A stretch of DNA of 47,732 nucleotides from an uncultured Lachnospiraceae bacterium (GTDB taxonomy: Bacteria > Bacillota > Clostridia > Lachnospirales > Lachnospiraceae). Position 1 is the first letter of the stretch; each line of letters opens with the position of its first letter. The translations under genes and the position numbers were made by a program. The notes under the pieces are model-generated. The model was given only the letters and a program-made list of their open reading frames with translations, did no database searches and had not been told where the DNA came from. Below are positions 25,478-34,662 of the stretch, one piece after another. The stretch lies in assembly GCA_910580005.1 (NCBI GenBank), contig CAJTXH010000005.1, forward strand, positions 1 through 47,732, in the 5' to 3' direction.

Positions 25478-27070
25478 ATGAGGAAATTAACAGCCACGGG
25501 ATTATCTATTGCCCTTGCAGGAACTCTTCTTACAGGCTGCATGAAAATGAATGGCAATATAGTTGTTAATACTGATGGTTCTTGTGTTCTTAGTACAGAA
25601 ATCAATGTAGAAAAAGATGCCATGCTTTCAGTATATACAAAATATCTTAATGAAACTGGTGGCAGTGACGGCTTTACAAAAGAACAGATTTCTGTAATGC
25701 TTGAGCAGTATGGAATAAAACTTGTCAAAATTGACAATAAAGAATATTATAAGATTACACCAGATAAGGCAGATAAGGCAGCAGGCGGCATAACTGGAAG
25801 TACAGGGGATAATGGTATAAATCTTGCAGATAATAAGTTTAACAGCATAACAAATTATTATAAATCCCTTGCAGGGACATCTTACCAGACAGAAGATAAT
25901 ATTTTAAGCTTATCTGAAACTTCATTTATGATAAAGCAGCCTGCTAATTCAAATGCTATTGATAAACTTTTTTCAGGCAGCCTGGAAGACGGCGTTGCAA
26001 GTTTATTAAAAGGAAATGCCATGCGTGGTGACAGTGCAGATGATGAATTTGATGAGCCTGACAGGGTAGTTCCATGGGAAGATGATGAGTATATTGATGA
26101 TGAAGAGGACGTAGTTACTGATAATGGTGACATTAATGCTTTTCTAAAGTTTTTTGAGGACAAGGAGATTATCACAAGCCTTAGAACTGCAACTATGACA
26201 TATAAAGTTACATTCCCATCAAAGATTAAAGAAAAGTCATCTAATGCTGTTTTATCAGATAATGATAAAACTGTATCTGTTACCATTCCTTTAGTAAGTG
26301 ACAGAAGCTTTAATGAATATGCAGTATGTGAAAATGATATTGCTGCTGAAGGCGCAGTAAATGGTGCTGTCTATAAAAATGCTGTTACTGTTACAATTCC
26401 TGAAAGTGCCACAGCAGAATTAAATGGAAGTGAAGTTTCTGGAAAAATGGTAAAATGTGATAAAACAGGTACATATAATTTTAAATTGTCAGATGGGAGA
26501 GGAACTACAGAAACTCTTTGTTTTATGGTTGATACAAGCGCACCTGTTGTTGCAAGGCAGAAAGATGCCAGCAAGGCGGAATTTAGTGATTTTTACAAAG
26601 GGCAGACAGCTTTGCTAAACAGGGGATATATTGCTGTATATGATATAGAAGGCGGTGTATCAGAAATTATTGTGGACAGTGCCAATGTAATAAAAGAAGC
26701 AACAGTAAATGCCAGCAGTAATGCGGATAAAGACAGCTTTATTAGCCAATATTATATTTATAGCCTTGATTTAAATGATTTTGAGGAAGGAAGCCATGCA
26801 ATAAGCGTTTCTGATATACTTGGCAATAAATCAGAGGCAGAATTTATAATTGACAGGACAAAGCCATCAGTAAAAGGTGTTAAAAATGGCAGGACATATA
26901 AGAAAGCTGTAACAATAAAGTTTTCCGATAAAAACGGGATACAGTCAGCTTCTTTAAATGGAAAGCCATTCAGGAATGGAAGCAAAGCCAGCAGAAAAGG
27001 TACTTATACGCTGAAAGTAACTGATAAAGCAGGTAATGTTAAATCAGTAAAGTTTAAAATTAAAAAATAA
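25478..27070 (+). CDS. Exported lipoprotein with bacterial Ig-like C-terminal repeats
   Basis: Residues 1-22 form a lipoprotein signal peptide ending LAGTLLTGC (Cys22). An N-terminal domain of about 170 residues recalls the Lachnospiraceae exported protein type opening KMNGNIVVNTDGSCVLS. It is followed by an acidic linker (DDEYIDDEEDVVTDNGD) and several beta-sandwich-like repeats to the C-terminus, each with a DKTGTYNFKLSDG- or DRTKPSVKGVKNG-type strand. It is probably anchored to the membrane facing the wall; its binding partner is unknown. AAGGAGGTATATT precedes the ATG at 25478. An in-frame start at 25337 lies within the repeat and is rejected. Confidence 0.85.
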   Translation: MRKLTATGLSIALAGTLLTGCMKMNGNIVVNTDGSCVLSTEINVEKDAMLSVYTKYLNETGGSDGFTKEQISVMLEQYGIKLVKIDNKEYYKITPDKADKAAGGITGSTGDNGINLADNKFNSITNYYKSLAGTSYQTEDNILSLSETSFMIKQPANSNAIDKLFSGSLEDGVASLLKGNAMRGDSADDEFDEPDRVVPWEDDEYIDDEEDVVTDNGDINAFLKFFEDKEIITSLRTATMTYKVTFPSKIKEKSSNAVLSDNDKTVSVTIPLVSDRSFNEYAVCENDIAAEGAVNGAVYKNAVTVTIPESATAELNGSEVSGKMVKCDKTGTYNFKLSDGRGTTETLCFMVDTSAPVVARQKDASKAEFSDFYKGQTALLNRGYIAVYDIEGGVSEIIVDSANVIKEATVNASSNADKDSFISQYYIYSLDLNDFEEGSHAISVSDILGNKSEAEFIIDRTKPSVKGVKNGRTYKKAVTIKFSDKNGIQSASLNGKPFRNGSKASRKGTYTLKVTDKAGNVKSVKFKIKK

Positions 27071-27096
27071 AAATATTTTTTGGAAGGATATATAAA

Positions 27097-28029
27097 ATGC
27101 CACAGAATGAAAGTAAAGAATTATTAGAAGCACTTGATGCAATGAAAAAGGAAAAAAACCAGGAGAATGCAGAAAGGCTTACAAAGCTTCTGGAAGAAAT
27201 AGAAGTGCTTGTACCAGCAGTTATGCCTAAAAATACAGACCCTGCTATTTTAAAGCAGATGTCATCAAGCACACCAGAAACGCCGCATCCTGTACCAGAA
27301 GGGGCACAACCATTGCCATGTATATTACAGAATGAAGCAGGACAGAAATTTTTTCCTATATTTACATCTAATGAGCAGATTGAAAAAGGTGAAGGTGTCC
27401 CAAGATACCCTATTACCCTTAATATGCCATTTAAGTCATGTATTGACCTTATAGTTAAAATTAAAGGTGTTGAGGGTGCAGTAATTAACCCATATACGCA
27501 CAATATTTTAATGAATATAAACAGGGAAAATGATGCATCTGGCGGACCAGAGCCAATCCAGCTTTCAGAGCCTGAATTCCATGCACTTGTAAGGAAGCAG
27601 ATGGAAGCGGCGCTGCTGCCTGGAAAGATTTTTACAGAAGGTGAAGATTTTATAAAAGATTTATGTAGCAGGGAGGGAGAGTGCCTTGTAGAGTTTTTTA
27701 AAGAGCCATATGCACAGATTGGATGCCCTTATAATGCAGATGACTATGATTTTATGACATTAAGCATAAGTGATACATTACAGCTTACACGTATTTCAAT
27801 GCCACATGAAAATTCATATCCTGGCACTGCTGAAACCCTTTTTGTAACATGGAATCCAGAGGAGAAAAAAGCAGGCTATTATGGTGTATTAAATGCGAAA
27901 AGGGGTGAATTTAACAAACTTATGGAGATTACTCCTGAAGGAAAAGCAATAGACCACGGGCCAGCACCTGGAGAAGGAAATGAGCTCCAGAGCATTATTG
28001 ATATTGCTAATGCTAAAAGTAGTAAATAA
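27097..28029 (+). CDS. SseB-domain protein
   Basis: A helical N-terminal arm (about residues 1-50) precedes an SseB-type domain (about 65-170: LPCILQNEAGQKFFPIFTS, MPFKSCIDLIVKIKGVEGAVINPYT). A second alpha/beta region (about 175-300) follows. SseB proteins were named for enhanced serine sensitivity, and their biochemical role is unclear. TTGGAAGGATATAAA precedes the ATG at 27097. It follows the lipoprotein gene by 26 bases. Confidence 0.88.
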   Translation: MPQNESKELLEALDAMKKEKNQENAERLTKLLEEIEVLVPAVMPKNTDPAILKQMSSSTPETPHPVPEGAQPLPCILQNEAGQKFFPIFTSNEQIEKGEGVPRYPITLNMPFKSCIDLIVKIKGVEGAVINPYTHNILMNINRENDASGGPEPIQLSEPEFHALVRKQMEAALLPGKIFTEGEDFIKDLCSREGECLVEFFKEPYAQIGCPYNADDYDFMTLSISDTLQLTRISMPHENSYPGTAETLFVTWNPEEKKAGYYGVLNAKRGEFNKLMEITPEGKAIDHGPAPGEGNELQSIIDIANAKSSK

Positions 28030-28084
28030 GTTACTTTTTATATTTAACAATGCCACAGGCTATTAAAGAGGTGTAAAATATTTA

Positions 28085-28813
28085 ATGATAATATATCTTA
28101 TACGCCACGGAAGGCAGAGCAGCCAGGACTGTAATGTAAATGTACCTTTATCAGAGGAGGGGCGTATACAGTCACGCCTTCTTGGCGAAAGGATGAAAAG
28201 TTATAAACTGGATGTAATTTATTCAAGTACGCTTGTGCGTGCTGTTGAAACTGCCAGGACTGCATTTGCATATAATAAAGAACTTTTAGAAAACCTGCAG
28301 TTAAGGCAGGGGCTTGAGGAAATTGACTTTGGAATACTTACAGGGCAGAAGGATGAAGAGGTAAAGAAATTTTATAATGAGTATTACCAGGAACAGCTTG
28401 ATAACTTTATGGAAGGCAGGGTACAACAAGGTACAGCTTTAGAAGAAGTAAATGCATTTATTGGTGATTTCTTTGTGCCGCCAGAGGAAATGTGGTATCC
28501 TGAGGGCGAAAACGGGGCAATGGTGCTTGAGCGTGTAATGCCAGTAGTTAAAGAATGGATAGAAAGCGGCAAAAAGAACATTGCTGTTGTTACACATGGC
28601 GGACTTATACGCACACTGTTGTGTTCGCTGTTTGGCGGTGATTTTGCAAGACGCCTTATGTTTGGCACATCCCTTGAAAACTGCAGTATTACACAGTTAC
28701 ACTATGATGAAGCCAAAAATGGATTTTTCCTGGACAGGTTTAATGACTATGCGCATATAGAGGGGCAGCCAGGGCTTTTAAGGAAAAACTTTTCAAAGTG
28801 CTGTACAAAATAA
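28085..28813 (+). CDS. Histidine phosphatase family protein
   Basis: The N-terminal LIRHGRQSS carries the RHG motif with the catalytic histidine. Further conserved positions are RAVETA (near residue 53), LEEIDFG (near 79) and VVTHGGLIRTLL (near 167), with the second histidine. The family removes phosphate from sugars, nucleotides or proteins, and the substrate is unknown. The length of 242 residues is slightly long because of an insert near 90-140. GAGGTG lies 12 bases before the ATG. Confidence 0.92.
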   Translation: MIIYLIRHGRQSSQDCNVNVPLSEEGRIQSRLLGERMKSYKLDVIYSSTLVRAVETARTAFAYNKELLENLQLRQGLEEIDFGILTGQKDEEVKKFYNEYYQEQLDNFMEGRVQQGTALEEVNAFIGDFFVPPEEMWYPEGENGAMVLERVMPVVKEWIESGKKNIAVVTHGGLIRTLLCSLFGGDFARRLMFGTSLENCSITQLHYDEAKNGFFLDRFNDYAHIEGQPGLLRKNFSKCCTK

Positions 28814-28863
28814 CTGCGTTAACAATACAGACAGTAAAAAAGGCTGACATACATACTGCAGGT

Positions 28864-29001
28864 ATGTTTGGAGGCATGATATTATGGATGATGAAATGTT
28901 ACAAATTTGCAGTAATACTTTTTGCAGTAACTGTTTCGTTAATAGTTGCCGTTAGTGGTAAAAATATATTTAAAAACCAGGATATAGAATATAATAAGTA
29001 A
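28864..29001 (+). CDS. Possible small single-pass membrane protein
   Basis: An open frame of 45 residues contains one hydrophobic stretch (KFAVILFAVTVSLIVAVSG) and a short polar tail. Candidate starts are ATG at 28864, 28876, 28888 and 28891. TTGGAGG at 28868-28874 would suit 28888 only at a long spacing, so the start is unsettled. No homology is recognised. It may be a real small membrane peptide or a chance frame. Confidence 0.35.
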   Translation: MFGGMILWMMKCYKFAVILFAVTVSLIVAVSGKNIFKNQDIEYNK

Positions 29002-29128
29002 CAGTTCAGCCTTCAATAAAATATGAGTTTTACAGTGCCATTTTGCACATTTTTTGTGCTAAATGTATACATAACCAGTGCTTTCAGCACTGGTTTGTTA
29101 CTATGAATCCGTAAGGCTTTATAGTAAC
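28998..29128 (+). repeat. Family A repeat, divergent copy
   Basis: Matches the reverse complement of 35066-35228 over GAGTTTTACAGTGCCATTTT and the hairpin AGTGCTTTCAGCACT (29078-29092). It then ends with its own hairpin GTTACTAT...ATAGTAAC (29097-29128). About 30 central bases of the 35-kb copy are missing here. It lies between the phosphatase and DUF2325 genes. Confidence 0.8.
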
Positions 29129-29158
29129 TATAATAATGCTAAAGAATAATATTTTAGA

Positions 29159-29187
29159 TTGACAAAACAACTCTTATTAGGTATTAT
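29159..29187 (+). promoter_or_regulatory. Sigma-A promoter of DUF2325 gene
   Basis: TTGACA (29159-29164), 17 bases and TATTAT (29182-29187). Downstream, over the expected start point, lie an AACTATAGTT palindrome (29189-29198) and GTTAG / CTAAC arms (29196-29211), possible operator sequence. Confidence 0.75.
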
Positions 29188-29259
29188 TAACTATAGTTAG
29201 AAAATACTAACAAAAGAAATGACATATAAATTGCTATTTATAGAAAGGAAGATATACAT

Positions 29260-29541
29260 ATGAGTGTTGTTATTGTAGGAGGGCATGACAGGATGGTTTG
29301 CCAGTATAAAAAAATTTGTAAAGGTTATAATTGTAAGGCTAAGATATTTACACAAATGCCAGGAAATATGAAAAATATGATTGGAACACCAGATTTGCTA
29401 ATTGTATTTACTAATACTGTATCGCATAAAATGGCAAAGTGTGCTGTTGATGAGGCGGAAAAATGTAACGCAGATATTGTAAGATGCCATACAAGCAGTG
29501 GGGCTGCACTGGATAAAATCCTTGAAAAAGCCTGTTATTAA
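29260..29541 (+). CDS. DUF2325 domain protein
   Basis: The 93-residue protein begins SVVIVGGHDRMVCQYK and contains a Rossmann-like pattern with PDLLIVFTNTVSHKMAK (about 44-60) and a conserved HTSSGAALDKIL tail. DUF2325 proteins are small, widespread and of unknown function; the conserved His and Cys suggest metal or redox sensing, which is inference. AAAGGAAGATATAC precedes the ATG. It is monocistronic, between its own promoter and a hairpin. Confidence 0.9.
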   Translation: MSVVIVGGHDRMVCQYKKICKGYNCKAKIFTQMPGNMKNMIGTPDLLIVFTNTVSHKMAKCAVDEAEKCNADIVRCHTSSGAALDKILEKACY

Positions 29542-29598
29542 TAAAAAATACTGTATCCTGATATATACTTGCCGGAAGGTAAAATATCTAAAATTTAA

Positions 29599-29627
29599 TG
29601 CCTGCATTCTTGTTGGAAGTGCAGGCA
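29599..29627. terminator. Bidirectional terminator between convergent genes
   Basis: A perfect 8-bp stem TGCCTGCA / TGCAGGCA (29599-29606 and 29620-29627) is flanked by T-rich sequence on both strands. It separates the + strand DUF2325 gene from the - strand arylsulfotransferase. Confidence 0.75.
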
Positions 29628-29632
29628 TATTT

Positions 29633-31678
29633 TCACTGTATTTTTATCCAGTAATTTGTATTAAATAATCCAGTAATTTCTTTGGTTTCTGTATTCTTAT
29701 TTCCCATATCTCCATCTTTATCTCCATCTTTCTGTATCTTGCTGTTATTCAAGTAATCTTGCCCACAGTATTCTATTCCAATCTGGTATGTCCCTTTACT
29801 AATATCTGTCAATGGGATTGAAATAGTATAGATGTGTTCTTTAAATATTTTTGTAAGCTGTGTTGTATCATCAAAATCCTGTACAAATGTATTGTTGTCA
29901 TTATATAAGTATACTTTTTTGATAGCATGGTCTTTACATGTTATCTGCAGTATATTTCCATTAAGTGAAAAAGAAATTTTCTTTTTTGTATTAGAAGGCA
30001 GGAAATTATTTTTATCAAAACCATCTGGAAGCCCTTCTGTGGCGGCAGGCTGGTATAAACTTCCAGATGTGACAGGCATTTTACTGCTTGTAGTGCTTTT
30101 TATACCAGCAAGGTTAAAATCAAGGAACTTTGCAACAAAAAAGTCGTTTGTACATGAAATGTCTGTTACACATTCATTAGTATTATAATCAAACCCAAGA
30201 ATTCTGGCACGGCAGTCTGTTTCCTCATCTTTTACATTTGCACACATTGCATAAATACAGTTGTTTTTTTGGTCAAATTCTACATTTGAACGTGTAATGG
30301 AAAGTGGCACTGGTATAAATTTATCCATATGTGCAGTCATATTAATCTCATCAATAGTAAATACCATAAGATTAGATTTTTTAATATTGTCAAAGTAATC
30401 TACAGGCCTGCGGTTTGCTACATGGTTGTCAAACAGTGCAATCTTTATTTTTTTTACACCATTTCCATTTATTTTTTCAAGGATTTTCACACCATGCTGC
30501 TGGAAAAACCATCTTGTGTCTTTGCCAGGGGTTAATACTTTATCTGCCTGTCCAGTGTTTTCATAAAAAACCGGGTTGGCAAGCAGCCAGGCAATTTCAT
30601 TTGTTTTAAGGCTTATTTTAGCTATTGTGTGTATATTGCGGAAAGAAGCAATTACAGCATCTTCTTCGGGAATATATTCAAATGCATTAATATGTGCCCA
30701 GTCATATCTTGTCACATAAGTACTGTCAAAAAGCTGGTTGGCGTTTACAGACCGTAAAACTTCACCTGTATTTTTATCAATTTCATCAATAATATTTTCC
30801 ATATAAGTATCATGCATTGAACTTGTTGCCATAAGGATATTGCCATCATTTTCCTTGGAAATTGCCCAGTGGTGGAAACCTGATGTATGGTAAATATTCC
30901 TGTGTATACGTCCAATTAAATCTGTTTCATATGCAATAACTGAATGTGCATTGCCATAATTAGGCCTGCGCATCTTTTTGTCGGGTATAAGCATATGACC
31001 GTTAGAAAGCATGTGTACACCATATGGGTGTACAGGCATAGTAAGATACCAGCGTATATTGCCATTGCTGTCAAATGCATAATTAACGCTGCTGTAACCA
31101 CCTGTTGCCATTAAAAAACTAGAAGTGTTTTTATTAAATTTAGTAACCTGGAGGCTGTTGCGTAAAGCTATGCCGGTTCTTGAACATCTTACTCTTATAG
31201 TATTCTGGCATATTTCATTATTATTTTCGTCAAGCAGGTAAAATATTATAGTATTAATACATCCATCGTACATGCCAAGTACAGGAACCTGGTGCTTTTC
31301 TGTTAATGTTTCATCACAGTTAGTATAATCACCGGAATTCCTTTTACCTTTAATTACATATTTTACTTTACATGGTTTATCTGTGTTAAATACCAGAAGC
31401 CCTGTTAATGGCGAATATCCAAAGGGGTTAATTATAAATAGTGCATTTTCAAATGTATAAATTCCTTTATTAAGGATATTATCTATTACAATATCTTTAC
31501 ATCTGCATATATCAGCAGAAAGCCTTGACTGTTTTTTTATATTTGTGGAATAATTTCTCCCGTCAATATATGGCATGTTAATTTTTAATGCTTCATTTTT
31601 AAGCCATTCCTGGTTTTGGATATTTATGTTGTATAAGAGTTTTTTAAATTTAGCGGTTATACGTTTTTTAACTGCCAT
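29633..31678 (-). CDS. Arylsulfotransferase (ASST family)
   Basis: The 681-residue protein has an N-terminal beta domain (about 60-180) and a propeller-like catalytic region (about 190-480). Family landmarks are GGYSSVNYAFDSNGNIRWY, HPYGVHMLSNGHML, SGFHHWAISKENDGN, YDWAHINAFEYIPEED and WFFQQHGVKIL, supplying the expected active-site histidines. ASST moves sulfate from phenolic sulfate esters to other phenols without PAPS, through a sulfohistidine. The C-terminus (about 560-681) is an extra domain. No signal peptide is evident, unlike periplasmic ASST. Its transcript faces the copper operon's downstream end across a repeat. Confidence 0.9.
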   Translation of the reverse strand: MAVKKRITAKFKKLLYNINIQNQEWLKNEALKINMPYIDGRNYSTNIKKQSRLSADICRCKDIVIDNILNKGIYTFENALFIINPFGYSPLTGLLVFNTDKPCKVKYVIKGKRNSGDYTNCDETLTEKHQVPVLGMYDGCINTIIFYLLDENNNEICQNTIRVRCSRTGIALRNSLQVTKFNKNTSSFLMATGGYSSVNYAFDSNGNIRWYLTMPVHPYGVHMLSNGHMLIPDKKMRRPNYGNAHSVIAYETDLIGRIHRNIYHTSGFHHWAISKENDGNILMATSSMHDTYMENIIDEIDKNTGEVLRSVNANQLFDSTYVTRYDWAHINAFEYIPEEDAVIASFRNIHTIAKISLKTNEIAWLLANPVFYENTGQADKVLTPGKDTRWFFQQHGVKILEKINGNGVKKIKIALFDNHVANRRPVDYFDNIKKSNLMVFTIDEINMTAHMDKFIPVPLSITRSNVEFDQKNNCIYAMCANVKDEETDCRARILGFDYNTNECVTDISCTNDFFVAKFLDFNLAGIKSTTSSKMPVTSGSLYQPAATEGLPDGFDKNNFLPSNTKKKISFSLNGNILQITCKDHAIKKVYLYNDNNTFVQDFDDTTQLTKIFKEHIYTISIPLTDISKGTYQIGIEYCGQDYLNNSKIQKDGDKDGDMGNKNTETKEITGLFNTNYWIKIQ

Positions 31679-31929
31679 TGCAAGGCATCCCCCTTGTTAT
31701 ATTATAATATTTCTTATAAATAGTATTTCAGACATTTTGACAGATTGTCTTCCATATTTATGTATTTAATTCATAAAAATAGTATAATTATTTTTTGTCA
31801 AAACTAAGGTTATTTTGTGGCATTTGCAAAATCTTTTGTGACGTTATTTGTTGTAAATTGACAGATGGGAATTTTTGAGAATTTAGAAGTATTTTACAGA
31901 TTTTTGTTTTATTAAGTTAATAGCTCTGG

Positions 31930-32023
31930 CTTTAACCACGCAAGTGCTTATATCGCTTTTTATATAGGGATACTATATGCACTGTTGCGTGGGCTGCCAT
32001 AGCGGAATGCCTGCAAAAGCCAT
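31930..32023. repeat. Structured repeat sharing the family B core
   Basis: CCACGCAAGTGC (31937-31948) pairs with GCAC and TTGCGTGG (31979-31992), and the outer GGCTTT pairs with AAAGCC. The block GCAC-GTTGCGTGGGCT and TAGCGGAA matches the core at 25296-25324. It lies in the 361-base gap between the arylsulfotransferase and copA 5'/3' ends. The rest of the gap (31679-31929) is AT-rich leader sequence for the arylsulfotransferase. Confidence 0.65.
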
Positions 32024-32039
32024 GTTTGTGGCATCCTTT

Positions 32040-32246
32040 TTATTGTATACTTATTACTTCATATCCTGCTTCTGTTACTGCATTTTTTAATTCATTATCA
32101 CTAGTTCCATCAGCAGTTACAGTTGCACTTTTTTCTTCAAGGCTCATAGTAACATCTTTAACACCACTTATGGCACGCAATGCTTTTTCAACCCTTCCTG
32201 TACAATGTTCACACATCATTCCTTCAATAATAATTTTCTTTGTCAT
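32040..32246 (-). CDS. Candidate internal CopZ-like chaperone made from within copA
   Basis: The last 68 codons of copA begin MTKKIIIEGMMCEHC, a complete ferredoxin-like Cu(I) chaperone domain. On the - strand the ATG (32244-32246) is preceded by AAGGAAGGA ten bases upstream, a strong SD in the middle of a coding region. A free CopZ could therefore be translated from the copA mRNA in addition to the fused form. The SD and ATG are seen directly; the second product is inference. Confidence 0.55.
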   Translation of the reverse strand: MTKKIIIEGMMCEHCTGRVEKALRAISGVKDVTMSLEEKSATVTADGTSDNELKNAVTEAGYEVISIQ

Positions 32247-34637
32247 AATTAAATCTTCCTTCCTTAATGTATTTATATTATTTTTATTACTATCTGCACT
32301 ATTTACTGCATTGCCTGTATGCAGTTCCAGCCTTTTCAGCCTTAAAGCATTGCTTACAACACATACACTGCTAAGGCTCATTGCAGCAGCCCCTAACATA
32401 GGGCTTAATTTTATATCAAATGGCAGATATAAAAGCCCTGCTGCAACTGGTATGCCAATAATATTATAGAAAAATGCCCAGAAAAGATTCTGTTTGATAT
32501 TCCTTATAACAGCCTGGCTTAATTTAATTGCAGCTACAGCCCCTGACAGGCTGTCTTTCATAAGGACTATATCTGCACTTTCAACTGCAACATCCGTCCC
32601 AGCCCCTATTGCAATACCAACATCTGCTGAAGCAAGTGCTGGTGCATCATTAATGCCATCTCCAACCATTGCAGTCTTGTGCCCTTCCGCTTTTAATGAA
32701 GATATCTTTTCTTCTTTCTGTGCAGGAAGCACGTTTGCAATAACTTCATCAATGCCTGTTTCTTCTTTGATTGCATTAGCAGTAATTTCATTATCGCCAG
32801 TAAGCATAATAACATGTATTCCCATTTTCTTAAACTCACTGACTGCTTCCCTGCTTGTTGGTTTCACAACATCTGCAACAGCAATTACACCTGTTACACG
32901 GTTTTCCTCTGCGAATACCAATGGGGTTTTGCCGTTTGAAGCATACTGCTTAATTGTATTTTGGACATTATCATCTACAGGTATATTATATTCTTCCAAT
33001 AATGCCAGGTTGCCGGCATAATATCTTTTTCCATCAACAATGCCTGTTATACCTTTGCCAAATATGGCTTTAAAATCCTTAATATCTGACAGCTTTATGC
33101 CAAGTCTGCTGCACTTTTTAATAACAGCATCTGCAAGCGGATGTTCGCTTCCCTTTTCAAGTGAGCCCGCAATCCTGTACAGTTCCTCTTCTGGCATGCC
33201 ATTAAAAACTGTAATTCCAGTTACTTCAGGCCTGCCCTCTGTAATTGTGCCTGTCTTGTCAAGTACAACTGTATCAACAAGATGTGCCGTTTCAAGGGCT
33301 TCACCAGATTTTACAAGTATGCCGTTTTCTGCGCCCTTGCCAGTGCCAGCCATTATTGCAACAGGCGTTGCAAGTCCAAGTGCACAAGGGCATGATATTA
33401 CAAGGACTGCTATTGCAGATGAAAGTGCAAATTCAAAACCATATCCAAGGCAAAGCCATATAACAGCTGTAATTAGTGCTATTGCTATTACGGCAGGCAC
33501 AAATATTCCTGATACTTTATCAGCAATTTTAGCTATTGGGGCTTTGCTTGAAGATGCTTCCTCAACAAGTTTTATAATCTGGGACAGGGTGGTATCCTCC
33601 CCTGTCTTTAAAGCTTTTGCCTTTAGAAGCCCTGCCTGGTTAATTGATGCAGATATAATTTTGTCACCTTCCTGTTTAATGACAGGTATGCTTTCACCTG
33701 TAACTGCTGATTCATCTACAGATGACTTGCCATCTATAACAATTCCGTCTGCTGCAGCCGATTCACCAGGCTTTATAATAAATATATCACCTGTTACCAT
33801 ATCACTTGCATTAATTACCTGTTCTATACCATCCCTTATTACTGTTGCGGTCTTAGGTGCAAGGTCCATAAGTTTTGTAACCGCTTCGCTAGTTTTGCTT
33901 TTAGAGCGTGTTTCAAGGAATTTTCCCACTGTAATAAGAGTTAAAATCATTCCTGCGGACTCAAAATATAAATCATGGCTGAACTGGTTTACTGCTGCCA
34001 TATCACCATGCCCAAGCCCATAAACAATTTTATATGTTGCATAAATTCCATATATAATTGCTGCGCCTGAACCAATGGCTATCAGGCTGTCCATATTAGG
34101 GCTGCGTTTTGCAAGCGTTTTAAAGCCTGTAATATAGTATTTCTGGTTGGCTATTACTATAGGAATAAGCAGAAATACTTGTGTTATTGCAAATACACCT
34201 GCGTTCGCACTTCCATGAAAATACTTTTCCATATGTGCAGGCATACCAAGTCCTGCCATATTAAAAAACATATGCCCCATAGAAACATACATAAGCGGTA
34301 TAAGGAAAATAATTGAAACCACAAGCCTTTTCTTCATGCTGGCAATATTTTTCTTATAAATATCCTGCATACCACCTGCTGTGCTGGATGTTTCCTGCGT
34401 GGCTTTGCTGCTGCTTTGTCCCATGCTTCCTTTAACACTTGCACCATAACCAGCATCTACAACAGCATTTATAATATTATCTTCATTTGTAATATCTTCC
34501 CTATATTCAACCTGCATACTGTTTGTAAGTAAATTGACACTTACTTTATCCACGCCGTTTAGCTTTGAAACACTTTTTTCAACATGTGCAGAGCAGGCGG
34601 AACATGTCATGCCAGTAACATCAAACTTCCCAACCAT
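32040..34637 (-). CDS. copA: Copper-exporting P1B-type ATPase with C-terminal CopZ-like domain
   Basis: Residues 1-70 are a heavy-metal-binding domain with MTCSAC. Eight membrane helices surround the metal-transport motif CPC in SCPCALGLATP. The phosphorylation motif DKTGT, the nucleotide-binding SEHPLA and the hinge GDGINDAPAL are all present. Unusually, after the last helices there is a linker and a second metal-binding domain (about residues 798-865) with MMCEHC. The enzyme pumps Cu(I) out of the cell. It is the second gene of the csoR operon, 25 bases after csoR, and has AAAGGAGG-type SD before its ATG. Confidence 0.95.
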   Translation of the reverse strand: MVGKFDVTGMTCSACSAHVEKSVSKLNGVDKVSVNLLTNSMQVEYREDITNEDNIINAVVDAGYGASVKGSMGQSSSKATQETSSTAGGMQDIYKKNIASMKKRLVVSIIFLIPLMYVSMGHMFFNMAGLGMPAHMEKYFHGSANAGVFAITQVFLLIPIVIANQKYYITGFKTLAKRSPNMDSLIAIGSGAAIIYGIYATYKIVYGLGHGDMAAVNQFSHDLYFESAGMILTLITVGKFLETRSKSKTSEAVTKLMDLAPKTATVIRDGIEQVINASDMVTGDIFIIKPGESAAADGIVIDGKSSVDESAVTGESIPVIKQEGDKIISASINQAGLLKAKALKTGEDTTLSQIIKLVEEASSSKAPIAKIADKVSGIFVPAVIAIALITAVIWLCLGYGFEFALSSAIAVLVISCPCALGLATPVAIMAGTGKGAENGILVKSGEALETAHLVDTVVLDKTGTITEGRPEVTGITVFNGMPEEELYRIAGSLEKGSEHPLADAVIKKCSRLGIKLSDIKDFKAIFGKGITGIVDGKRYYAGNLALLEEYNIPVDDNVQNTIKQYASNGKTPLVFAEENRVTGVIAVADVVKPTSREAVSEFKKMGIHVIMLTGDNEITANAIKEETGIDEVIANVLPAQKEEKISSLKAEGHKTAMVGDGINDAPALASADVGIAIGAGTDVAVESADIVLMKDSLSGAVAAIKLSQAVIRNIKQNLFWAFFYNIIGIPVAAGLLYLPFDIKLSPMLGAAAMSLSSVCVVSNALRLKRLELHTGNAVNSADSNKNNINTLRKEDLIMTKKIIIEGMMCEHCTGRVEKALRAISGVKDVTMSLEEKSATVTADGTSDNELKNAVTEAGYEVISIQ

Positions 34638-34662
34638 TTAAAAACCTCCTTTAAATTGATAC

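Noticed and set aside
31740..31800. Promoter of the arylsulfotransferase on the - strand (TTGACA followed by TATACT)
   Set aside because: TTGACA and TATACT are only nine bases apart. The alternative -10 at 17 bases (TTTTAT) is weak, so no promoter is called.
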